Assembly: GCF_016107395.1 (NCBI RefSeq)
Contig: NZ_JAAIKO010000060.1
Span: 1 to 38,230 of the forward strand
From: Streptomyces fildesensis
GTDB taxonomy: Bacteria > Actinomycetota > Actinomycetes > Streptomycetales > Streptomycetaceae
Direction: 5' to 3'
Length of the DNA: 38,230 bases
Part shown: positions 1 to 6,502 of the stretch, one piece after another
Position numbering within the stretch: position 1 is the stretch's first letter
Layout of the letters: the number at the start of each line of letters is the position of its first letter
Position numbers and translations under genes: made by a program
The notes under the pieces: model-generated
Seen by the model: the letters and a program-made list of their open reading frames with translations, nothing else
Told to the model about the DNA's origin: nothing
The model's database searches: none

Positions 1-359
1 CAGATGCCACTACCAACGCCGAGGCCACCACCCCCACATGCGGTTGCAGTATTAGGGGATTCGACGCCCCAGGCGCCGTGGATGACATGGGCGACGCGGA
101 GCGCCGCCGGGTCGACCACGAGGCCTGTCTCCTCCCGCAGTTCACGGGCTGCCGTGTCGGTGACGGGTTCCCCCGGATCGCTCTTGCCGATGGGAAGATC
201 CCATTTGCCCTGACAGTACTTCGCCCCAGGACCGCGTTGCAGCAGCACAACCCGCCGCTTCCCGACATCGTGAACGATCACTGCCGCGGCGAGCAGGGTC
301 ATCGAATCCAGCGCGGGCGCGAGCGCGCCGGACCGGTCGGCGGCCGGAGGAAGGGCCAC
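1..359 (-). CDS. NUDIX hydrolase, C-terminus beyond the window
   Basis: NUDIX enzymes hydrolyse nucleoside diphosphates linked to another moiety. The minus strand reads a GTG start at 357-359 with an AAAGGA ribosome site five bases upstream; an in-frame ATG at 302 is codon 20. The full NUDIX box is present (G-x5-E-x7-RELREETGL), preceded by a typical first strand (LLAAAVIVHDV). The family match ends abruptly after codon 100 (HGAWGVE): the last ~19 codons to the window edge are Gly-rich and only about 8 of 19 third positions are G or C, unlike everything before. No stop is seen. The CoA-transferase gene lies 52 bases upstream on the same strand, so co-transcription is possible. The family is clear; the substrate and the integrity of the C-terminus are not. 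Confidence 0.75.
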   Translation of the reverse strand, partial: MALPPAADRSGALAPALDSMTLLAAAVIVHDVGKRRVVLLQRGPGAKYCQGKWDLPIGKSDPGEPVTDTAARELREETGLVVDPAALRVAHVIHGAWGVESPNTATACGGGGLGVGSGI

Positions 360-411
360 GGGAATCCTTTCGTCGGTGGTGGGAGCTGACGGACGGGTCG
401 GGTGGGTGAGA

Positions 412-1776
412 TCAGATCCAGCCGGGGCTGTCGGTGCCCCACAACGTGGGCGGACGGGTCCAGTCGCCGGGGCCGCCGGCGTAGCCGACCGGGGGACGGG
501 CGTACTGGAGGCGGCCGTACGGGGAGGGCGTTTCGGCCAGCCAGGAGCCCGGGTCGTAGGCCGCACCGTCGGTGGCGGCGGGGCGGATACCGTGCCTCAG
601 CCAGGAGGCGGTTCCCGCCAGGGAGAACCGCAGCTGCCGGCCTCCGCCGGTGTCCTGACGGTCGGTGAGCGCGCGCAGCACCGCGGCGGCGAGCAGATAT
701 CCGGTGCCGTGGTCCAGGGCCTGGGCAGGGAGCACTCCGGGGTGTCCGTCAGGTGCGGCCTCGATCCCGGCGATGCCGCAGGCGGCCTGGACCAGGCTGT
801 CGAAGCCGCGGCGTCCGGCCCACGGCCCTTCCCAGCCCCAGGCGCAGAGCTGGGCGACGATCAGTCCGGGCCGCCGCTCCAGCAGTGCCCGCGGAGCGAG
901 ACCGTGGCGGTCCAGGGCGCCCGGCCGGTAGCCGGTGATCACGACATCGGCCGAGGAGAGCAGTTCCTCGAACAGCAGCCGGTCCTTGGGTACATCGAGG
1001 TCCAGCAGCGTCGAGCGCTTGCCGAAACCCGTATCGGCGTGGGCGTCCGGATGTTCCGGGAGCCGGGGGGAATCGACGCGCAGCACATCCGCGCCGAGCA
1101 GCGCCAGCGTGCGGGTGGCCACCGGTCCGGCGATGACCCTGGTCAGGTCGAGCACCCTGACGCCGGCGGCCGGCAGCGCCGCGGCCCGCAGGGTGGCGGC
1201 CGCGCCGTCCCCGGTCCGACGGGACTCGACGAGGGGGAGTTCCGCTCGGCTGCCCTCCGCCATGCCGACGGCCACGGCCAGCCCACCCTCCGCCTGAACC
1301 GTCTCCTGGATCCATCGGGCGGGACGGGTCAGCAGCCGGTCCGCGAGCCGCTGTGCCAGTGCGCCGTCGTCGCCCTCGTCCGGGATCTCCAGTGCGGCCA
1401 GCAGCCGGGCGCGGTGGTGCGGGTAGTTGGCGTGGGTCCTGACCCAGCCGTCGGCCGCCGGCCAGAAGCCGGACAGCGGGGCGAACGACGTCGGCTTCCG
1501 GCCGTCGATCCGCAGATGCCGTTCACTGACGAAGGCGGTGGCCACCGCCCCCTCGTCCACCCGCACCTCCGGTACGGATCCCCCGGCGCGGCGCGCGAAC
1601 AGCTCCGCGGCCGCCAGCGAGCACACCCCCACCGTCGCGCGCGCCAGCTCCCGCACCGGAAGCCGGGACGGCAGAACACCGCGTGACGCGATGTACGACA
1701 CCCCCTCGACCAGCTCCGCCGGACCGCCGAGCGCGGCCCAGGCGTGAGCGGTCGCCGCATCGATTCCCTCAGTCAT
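412..1776 (-). CDS. CaiB/BaiF class III CoA-transferase, rearranged domain order
   Basis: Class III CoA-transferases move CoA between organic acids through an aspartyl-CoA thioester. Starting at the ATG at 1776 gives 454 residues; the frame is open further upstream but that stretch does not look like the family. The usual N-terminal strand (VRVLDLTRV, then GADVLRVD) only appears at about residue 206, followed by the ALDHGTG motif with the likely catalytic Asp355. Residues 1-205 resemble the small C-terminal part of the family (for example WVRTHANYPHHR), so the domain order looks permuted or the gene looks like a fusion of two half-copies. No strong ribosome site precedes the ATG. The NUDIX gene follows 52 bases downstream. 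The family is secure; the donor and acceptor acids are unknown. Confidence 0.8.
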   Translation of the reverse strand: MTEGIDAATAHAWAALGGPAELVEGVSYIASRGVLPSRLPVRELARATVGVCSLAAAELFARRAGGSVPEVRVDEGAVATAFVSERHLRIDGRKPTSFAPLSGFWPAADGWVRTHANYPHHRARLLAALEIPDEGDDGALAQRLADRLLTRPARWIQETVQAEGGLAVAVGMAEGSRAELPLVESRRTGDGAAATLRAAALPAAGVRVLDLTRVIAGPVATRTLALLGADVLRVDSPRLPEHPDAHADTGFGKRSTLLDLDVPKDRLLFEELLSSADVVITGYRPGALDRHGLAPRALLERRPGLIVAQLCAWGWEGPWAGRRGFDSLVQAACGIAGIEAAPDGHPGVLPAQALDHGTGYLLAAAVLRALTDRQDTGGGRQLRFSLAGTASWLRHGIRPAATDGAAYDPGSWLAETPSPYGRLQYARPPVGYAGGPGDWTRPPTLWGTDSPGWI

Positions 1777-1869
1777 CGACCCATTGTGCTGCAGGCCCTG
1801 GCCGGTGGCCCAAGCCGGTTCCCCGCGCCCCGCTGGCGACCTCGCGAGCGGCCCCGGGACGGCGCTCGC

Positions 1870-1895
1870 TTTCACGCCCCGTTTTCACGCCCCGT
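1870..1895. repeat. Perfect 13-bp tandem direct repeat
   Basis: TTTCACGCCCCGT occurs at 1870-1882 and again directly adjacent at 1883-1895. It lies about 95-120 bases upstream of the CoA-transferase start and runs into one arm of the inverted repeat at 1892-1931. It could be a pair of half-sites for a regulator or a simple slippage duplication. Confidence 0.75.
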
Positions 1896-1931
1896 GCGAA
1901 CGGCGCGCGCTGGCGCACGGTGTTCGCACGG
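1892..1931. promoter_or_regulatory. 10-bp inverted repeat with 20-nt spacer
   Basis: CCGTGCGAAC (1892-1901) pairs perfectly with GTTCGCACGG (1922-1931). The spacing suits an operator for a dimeric repressor better than a terminator, and the site sits upstream of the minus-strand CoA-transferase gene. The binding protein is unknown. Confidence 0.45.
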
Positions 1932-2125
1932 TGACGCGCGGGCCCGGAAGGGGGAAGCTCGAGGCAGTCCCGATCCTCCCGTACAGAAGGCGAAAGGGGT
2001 GCGGCAGAGGCACCGTCCGTGCACGCCCGGCCCGGTGTGAGCGGATTCGAGAAGCGGCGTTTCAGCGGGTGTTCGCGCATCCGCCTCCCAGGCGCCGTCA
2101 GACGCCGTGATGCCGTCACGACGTC

Positions 2126-2160
2126 CCACCCCGCCCCGAAACCGAGGCGGGGCGGGGTGG
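2126..2160 (-). terminator. Terminator of the ehuBCDA operon
   Basis: A perfect 13-bp GC-rich stem, CCACCCCGCCCCG (2126-2138) with CGGGGCGGGGTGG (2148-2160), and a 9-nt loop. It starts 50 bases beyond the stop codon of ehuA on the minus strand. There is no U-tract, as is usual in streptomycetes. Confidence 0.8.
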
Positions 2161-2209
2161 CGTGCCCGGCCACGGCGCGGTGCACCCCCTCAGAGGGGCA
2201 GGGTGTCCT

Positions 2210-3100
2210 TCAGAGGACCGCGCTGAGGAATTCGCGGGTGCGGGTGTGCTCCGGGGCCTCGAACAGCTGGTCCGGGGGCCCGGCTTCGAGGACATGGCCG
2301 TGGTCGAACATCATCACCCGGTCGGAGACATCGCGGGCGAAGCCCATCTCGTGCGTCACGCACAGCATGGTGATGTCGGTGCTCAGGGCGATGTCCCGCA
2401 GGACGTCGAGCACACCTGCCACGAGCTCCGGGTCGAGCGCGGACGTCACCTCGTCGAGGAGGAGGATGTCGGGCCGCATGGCGAGCGCGCGGGCGATGGC
2501 GACGCGTTGCTGCTGGCCGCCGGAGAGCTGGGTCGGATGGGCGTCGCACTTGTCGGCGAGGCCCACCAGGTCCAGCAGTTCGCGGCCGCGTTCCGCGGCC
2601 TCGTCGCGGCTGAGGCCGAGGACGTGGACCGGCGCCTCGGTGACGTTCTCCAGCACCTTCATGTTGGGGAACAGGTTGAACTGCTGGAAGACCATGCCGA
2701 TCCGGCGCCGGCGTTCTCGGAGGTACTTCTCGTTGGCGGGCACCAGTCCGTCCCGGCCGCCCGGCATGTGGGAGAAGGGCTCCCCGTCGACATGAATGGT
2801 GCCTTCGGTGACGCGTTCGAGGGTCATGAGCAGCCGCAGGATGGTGGTCTTGCCGGAGCCGCTCGGCCCGATGAGCGTCACCCGCTCACCTCGTCGCAGC
2901 CCGAAGTCGAGCTGGTCCAGGACCGTGTGGTCGCCGAACCGCTTCACCACCTGGTCGAAGCGGACCATGTCCGCGACCGGGGAATCGTTGGCCGGGGAAT
3001 CGTTGCGGAGAGCGTCGCCCTTGTTGGTGAGCGCGTCGTCCACGGCCTCGGTGTGGCCGCCGGGGCCGGTCTCTTCCTTGGGGTCGGTGTCACTGAGCAA
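2210..3100 (-). CDS. ehuA: Ectoine/hydroxyectoine ABC transporter ATPase EhuA
   Basis: This is the ATPase subunit of a polar amino-acid-type importer, working at the inner face of the membrane with EhuC and EhuD. Counting from a TTG start at 3100, Walker A (GPSGSGKT) is at 78-85, the LSGGQ signature at 192-196 and Walker B (ILLLDE) at 212-217, followed by the switch His in CVTHEMG. The TTG has GGAG seven bases upstream and overlaps the end of ehuD by 11 bases, which implies translational coupling. The first ~44 residues are an acidic extension absent from most relatives, containing a duplicated NDSPA unit; Met45 would be an alternative start but lacks a ribosome site. The substrate is inferred from the whole operon, mainly from EhuB. 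Confidence 0.85.
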   Translation of the reverse strand: MLSDTDPKEETGPGGHTEAVDDALTNKGDALRNDSPANDSPVADMVRFDQVVKRFGDHTVLDQLDFGLRRGERVTLIGPSGSGKTTILRLLMTLERVTEGTIHVDGEPFSHMPGGRDGLVPANEKYLRERRRRIGMVFQQFNLFPNMKVLENVTEAPVHVLGLSRDEAAERGRELLDLVGLADKCDAHPTQLSGGQQQRVAIARALAMRPDILLLDEVTSALDPELVAGVLDVLRDIALSTDITMLCVTHEMGFARDVSDRVMMFDHGHVLEAGPPDQLFEAPEHTRTREFLSAVL

Positions 3101-3725
3101 GGCGCTTCTCCAGTCTTCTCATCAGCATCGAGGTCGGGTAGCTCGCGACGAGGAAGATCGCGGCGGCGAGGGTGAAGGCCTCCAGATAGGCGAAGTGGAC
3201 GCTGCCGTATTCGTTCGCCTCGTGGACCATCTCCTGCACGGTGATCACCGAGAGGAACGGCGTCTCCTTGAACATGGAGATCACGTAGTTGCCCAGTGCC
3301 GGAACGACCTTGCGGACGGCCTGCGGCAGGATCACCGCGCGCCACACCCGGCCGCGCGGCAGCGAGAGCGCGACGGCCGCCTCCCACTGCCCCTGGGGTA
3401 CGGCGTCGATTCCGGCGCGGTACACCTCGGAGGTGTACATCGCGTAGTGGATGCCGAGGACGGCGATGCCGATGGTCAGCGGATCCAGGCCGGGCACGAG
3501 CACCCAGACGGCGAACAGCTGGATCATCACCGGGGTGGAGCGTACGAACTCCACGACGATGCGGACGGGCACGGTGACCCATCGGGTCGGGGCGCGGCGG
3601 AGCACGGCGATCAGCAGCCCGAGCACCATGGCGACGACGGATCCGAGCACCGTGGCGAGCAGGGTGATCCCGAAGCCGTGCAGGACCACGGGCAGTCCCT
3701 CTCGGGCGGTGTTCCAGTCCCACAT
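3090..3725 (-). CDS. ehuD: Ectoine/hydroxyectoine ABC transporter permease EhuD
   Basis: A 211-residue membrane permease of the HisM/GlnP type, with several hydrophobic helices and the EAA loop (the QGQWEAAVAL...ILPQAVRKV region) that docks on the ATPase. The ATG at 3725 overlaps the ehuC stop codon by one base (TGATG), so translation is coupled. A longer open frame exists upstream but would run inside ehuC and does not look like the family. It forms the heteromeric channel with EhuC. Confidence 0.85.
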   Translation of the reverse strand: MWDWNTAREGLPVVLHGFGITLLATVLGSVVAMVLGLLIAVLRRAPTRWVTVPVRIVVEFVRSTPVMIQLFAVWVLVPGLDPLTIGIAVLGIHYAMYTSEVYRAGIDAVPQGQWEAAVALSLPRGRVWRAVILPQAVRKVVPALGNYVISMFKETPFLSVITVQEMVHEANEYGSVHFAYLEAFTLAAAIFLVASYPTSMLMRRLEKRLAQ

Positions 3726-4471
3726 CACACACCACCCGCCCTTGCGGCGCGGCCGTCGGGATCCGTGATGCCGGCGGACGGCGGCTTGAGGACGTGGCGC
3801 AGTCCGCTGCCCTGGCCCAGCCGGGCCTTGGCCACTGCCTCCAGGGCGTTCATCAGCAGCGTCAGCGCGTAGGCGAGCACGAAGTAGATGACCAGGAGCG
3901 TCACGTACGCGGCCGCGGTGTTGCCCGTCGTCGAGCGCAACTGGTCCATCTGGAACGTCAGATCGGAGATGGTGATCAACGACAGCAGCGGTGTGCTCTT
4001 GAGCAGCTGGATGAGCAGGTTGTTGAAGGGCGGGATCATCTGGACCCAGGCCTGGGGCAGGATCACCCGGCGCATCCGCTGCCAGGGGCTCAGGTTGAGC
4101 GCGACGGCCGCCTCCCACTGCGCCTGGGGTACGGCGTTCAGCGCGCCGCGCACCACTTCGGAGCCGTAGGCGCCGTAGTTGAGACCGAAGGCCACGACGG
4201 CGCAGGCCAGCGGCTCAAGCTTGAACCCGAGGATCGGCAGCGCGAAGAACAGCCAGAACAGCTGGACGTACAGGGAGGTGCCGCGGAGGAACTCGACGAC
4301 CACCCGCGACAGACCCCGGACGAGAAGCTGGTCCGAGCGGGACATGAAGCCGAGGACGAAGGCGAGGACGAGGGCCAGCAGCGCGCTGAGCACGGTGGCC
4401 TGGAGGGTGACGGAGACGCCCTGCCACACACTCGGCAGGGACCGGGAGAACTGTGTGAGGAATTCGCTCAT
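3725..4471 (-). CDS. ehuC: Ectoine/hydroxyectoine ABC transporter permease EhuC
   Basis: A 248-residue permease subunit with an N-terminal hydrophobic helix set, the EAA loop (QAQWEAAVALNLSPWQ...ILPQAWVQ) and further membrane helices, matching the polar amino-acid permease family. It starts 12 bases after the ehuB stop and overlaps ehuD by one base. The C-terminal ~30 residues are hydrophilic and Gly/Ala-rich, probably a cytoplasmic tail. It pairs with EhuD; the ectoine assignment rests on operon context. Confidence 0.85.
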   Translation of the reverse strand: MSEFLTQFSRSLPSVWQGVSVTLQATVLSALLALVLAFVLGFMSRSDQLLVRGLSRVVVEFLRGTSLYVQLFWLFFALPILGFKLEPLACAVVAFGLNYGAYGSEVVRGALNAVPQAQWEAAVALNLSPWQRMRRVILPQAWVQMIPPFNNLLIQLLKSTPLLSLITISDLTFQMDQLRSTTGNTAAAYVTLLVIYFVLAYALTLLMNALEAVAKARLGQGSGLRHVLKPPSAGITDPDGRAARAGGV

Positions 4472-4483
4472 CAGGTGTGCCCA

Positions 4484-5401
4484 TCACGCCTTGCACAGGT
4501 CGGCTGTCCGCAGGGTGGCCGGCGGTACCTCCTGCTTGGTGAAGCCGTACTTCCCGATCAGCGCGACATAGTGCTCGGGGTCGCCGGTGATCTTCTTCAA
4601 CTGGCCGTTGAACGCGTCCCGCAGTGTGGTGGCGTTCTGCCGGAAGACGGCGCCGCCGGGGCTGTACTGCTTCTTGCCCTTCAGCTCCGGCACGAACGGT
4701 TCGAGCACCTCGACGTCCGCGCCCTTGTTGGTCTTGGCCAGCCAGCGCAGGGATATCCCGGTCAGGGCGAACGCGTCGATCCGTCCCGCGACCAGCGCGT
4801 CGAGCCCGTCCTGCTGCTTGGCCAGCGACTTGACCTTGGAGTCCCCGACCCCGGCCCCGGCGGCGTACCCGGCCTCGACCGCCGCTGTCAGCACTCCTAC
4901 GGTGGCGCCCTTCGCGGCGCACGAGGCGAGGTCGCTCAGGCCCTTGGGATTGCCCTTGCGCACCATCAGCGCGGTGGGGGAGATGAACTCCGGTTCCGAG
5001 AAGATGACCTTGTCGCACCGCTCCGGTGTGATCGCCATCCCGGCGCTCACCACGTCGAAACGGTCCGCCGCCAGTCCGGGGATGAGGGCGCCGAAGTCCG
5101 TGAGGGTGGGACGGAGGTCGGCCACCCCGAGCGCGGTGAAGATCTCCTTGTGCAGGGTCGGGGCCTCACCGGCCAGCGCGGTGCCGTCCTTGAACCCGTA
5201 CGGCGCCTCGCCGGCGAACCCGACCCGCACGTATCCCTGCTTCCTGAGCTTCGCCAACAGGTCGCCCTCGCCCTTCGGCGCTCCTGTTCCGGTCTCGGTG
5301 CGGCTGCACGCCGTGAGCAGCCCCGGTACCACCGCCATACCCGTCAAGGTGGTGGTCCCGAGCAGGAATCCTCTGCGGGAGAAGGCGCTGCGCTGCGACA
5401 T
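4484..5401 (-). CDS. ehuB: Ectoine/hydroxyectoine-binding lipoprotein EhuB
   Basis: A 305-residue extracellular solute-binding protein of family 3. The N-terminus has a twin-arginine motif (SRRGFL) and a lipobox (LLTAC, Cys32), so it is probably exported folded by Tat and lipid-anchored. The mature part follows EhuB closely in the segments VRVGFAGEAPYGF, FGALIPGLAADRFDVVSAGM and ITPERC. It captures the compatible solutes ectoine/hydroxyectoine and delivers them to EhuCD-A, giving osmoprotection or nutrient uptake. The ATG at 5401 has AAGGGA about seven bases upstream. It is the first gene of the operon and diverges from the HutD gene, with a small inverted repeat between them. Specificity could still be for another zwitterion. 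Confidence 0.82.
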   Translation of the reverse strand: MSQRSAFSRRGFLLGTTTLTGMAVVPGLLTACSRTETGTGAPKGEGDLLAKLRKQGYVRVGFAGEAPYGFKDGTALAGEAPTLHKEIFTALGVADLRPTLTDFGALIPGLAADRFDVVSAGMAITPERCDKVIFSEPEFISPTALMVRKGNPKGLSDLASCAAKGATVGVLTAAVEAGYAAGAGVGDSKVKSLAKQQDGLDALVAGRIDAFALTGISLRWLAKTNKGADVEVLEPFVPELKGKKQYSPGGAVFRQNATTLRDAFNGQLKKITGDPEHYVALIGKYGFTKQEVPPATLRTADLCKA

Positions 5402-5422
5402 GGATGGTCCCTTCGGTCACGT

Positions 5423-5443
5423 GCGTCACCTGGTGCGTGACGC
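5423..5443. promoter_or_regulatory. Inverted repeat in the ehuB-hutD divergent region
   Basis: GCGTCAC (5423-5429) and GTGACGC (5437-5443) form a perfect 7-bp dyad with a 7-nt spacer, beginning 22 bases upstream of the ehuB start. Its position in a 198-bp divergent gap suggests an operator, possibly for a GntR-type regulator, but no regulator gene is adjacent. I see no confident promoter hexamers. Confidence 0.4.
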
Positions 5444-5599
5444 CACATGAGGGCCGCCCCTACCCGGCAACACCGTTTGCATTCAGGGAAATCGCAGGTG
5501 GGGGTGGATATCCGCAGATGTGTGGGATGCGCGGGTTGGGGCGATTACGCGGCGGCGGACCATTTGACGCGAGAGGGCCGCGCCGCGACGATCAACGGC

Positions 5600-6211
5600 A
5601 TGGAAGCGCGGATTCTGCGGGCCGGTGACCGTGTGCCGACGCCCTGGAGCAACGGTGGCGGCGTGACGCGTGAGATCACGGTGGACCCGGCGCACGCGGG
5701 CCTGGCCGACTTCGGCTGGCGGGTGAGCCTCGCCGATGTCGTGGGGGACGGGCCGTACTCGGCCCTCCCGGATGTCGACAGGATCATCACCGTGGTCGAC
5801 GGCCCGGGAATGGTGCTGACGATCGACGGTGCCATCCACCCGCCGATCCGTCCGCTGCGCCCGTTCGCGTTCCCCGGCGACGCCGTCACCGACTGCCGGC
5901 TGACGGGCGGCCCCATCGTCAATCTCAATGTGATGATCCGGCGCGGACGGGCGGCGGCAACGGTCGGGATCGTGGACGGCACGCACACGGCCCAGGTCCC
6001 CGTGAACGGTTCCGTGCTCCTCGTCGCCCTGACCGACGACGTCGGGTTCTTCGCCGACCCCGCTCTCGTCCCCGCCGTCGCTTCTGAGGACGGCCGGCTC
6101 GACCGCTTCGACGCGGTCTTCGTGTCGGGGACGGGTAGCGAGGTCGGGGCCGTGCGGTCCGAGGGCAGTGCGGCCGTCATCACCCTCGGACCCGCGGGCG
6201 ACGCGCTCTAG
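5600..6211 (+). CDS. HutD/Ves family protein
   Basis: A 203-residue cupin-like protein of the HutD/Ves family, recognised by its start (ILRAGDRVPTPWSNGGGVTREI), the FGWRVSLADV strand and the SALPDVDRIITVVDG segment. HutD is linked to histidine utilisation in proteobacteria and Ves to cold-induced phenotypes in E. coli; the biochemical activity is not established. The ATG at 5600 is chosen because it begins the family match. It lacks a clear ribosome site, so it may be translated from a leaderless or near-leaderless message. The frame is open upstream to 5447 but that part does not look coding. No hut genes are nearby. Confidence 0.75.
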   Translation: MEARILRAGDRVPTPWSNGGGVTREITVDPAHAGLADFGWRVSLADVVGDGPYSALPDVDRIITVVDGPGMVLTIDGAIHPPIRPLRPFAFPGDAVTDCRLTGGPIVNLNVMIRRGRAAATVGIVDGTHTAQVPVNGSVLLVALTDDVGFFADPALVPAVASEDGRLDRFDAVFVSGTGSEVGAVRSEGSAAVITLGPAGDAL

Positions 6212-6217
6212 GGCAGC

Positions 6218-6442
6218 CTAGCCACGCAGCCCGGCGCCGCATCGCGGACAGCGGGCCGGCGGGGGTCCGTCGGACACCGCGTCGCACTGCGGGCAGACGC
6301 GGTCGAGCCAGCAGGCGGACTCGCCGCCCTCCGGCTCGGCGACGGTGTCGGGCGGTCCGGCGGAGCCGTCGCGGCCGGCCGGTCCCGCCGGTTCCGCGGG
6401 TCCATCCGGTTCCGCGGGTTCGACGGGGTTCGTGGGGCTCAT
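6218..6442 (-). CDS. Small zinc-ribbon protein, function unknown
   Basis: A 74-residue protein. The N-terminal half is low-complexity and rich in Pro, Glu, Gly and Ala; the C-terminus has CPQC-x11-CPRCG, a pattern typical of a structural zinc ribbon. The ATG at 6442 diverges from ligA with 60 bases between starts, and the gene ends 6 bases from the convergent HutD stop. Similar short Cys-pair proteins are common in streptomycetes, but I cannot assign a role. The low-complexity half leaves some doubt about the exact start. Confidence 0.55.
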   Translation of the reverse strand: MSPTNPVEPAEPDGPAEPAGPAGRDGSAGPPDTVAEPEGGESACWLDRVCPQCDAVSDGPPPARCPRCGAGLRG

Positions 6443-6502
6443 GGAAACCACTCTTCCACGCCGCCACGGCGCATTGTCAGTGGCGGGCGGCACGATGTCC
6501 TC

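Larger units (their letters stand above)
1777..2125. promoter_or_regulatory. Non-coding stretch upstream of the CoA-transferase gene
   Basis: About 350 bases with no convincing gene: open frames on both strands lack family resemblance and a ribosome site. It should hold the promoter of the CoA-transferase gene. Two structures stand out and are listed separately: a 13-bp tandem repeat at 1870-1895 and a 10-bp inverted repeat at 1892-1931. I could not pick a confident -35/-10 pair. Confidence 0.4.

Noticed and set aside
2162..3175. A 337-codon plus-strand frame opposite ehuA
   Set aside because: Shadow of the ATPase gene, which has all Walker and signature motifs.
3794..5440. A 548-codon open frame on the plus strand opposite ehuB and ehuC
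   Set aside because: It is antisense to well-matched ehu genes, lacks a ribosome site and family resemblance, and its residue makeup is that of a high-GC shadow frame.
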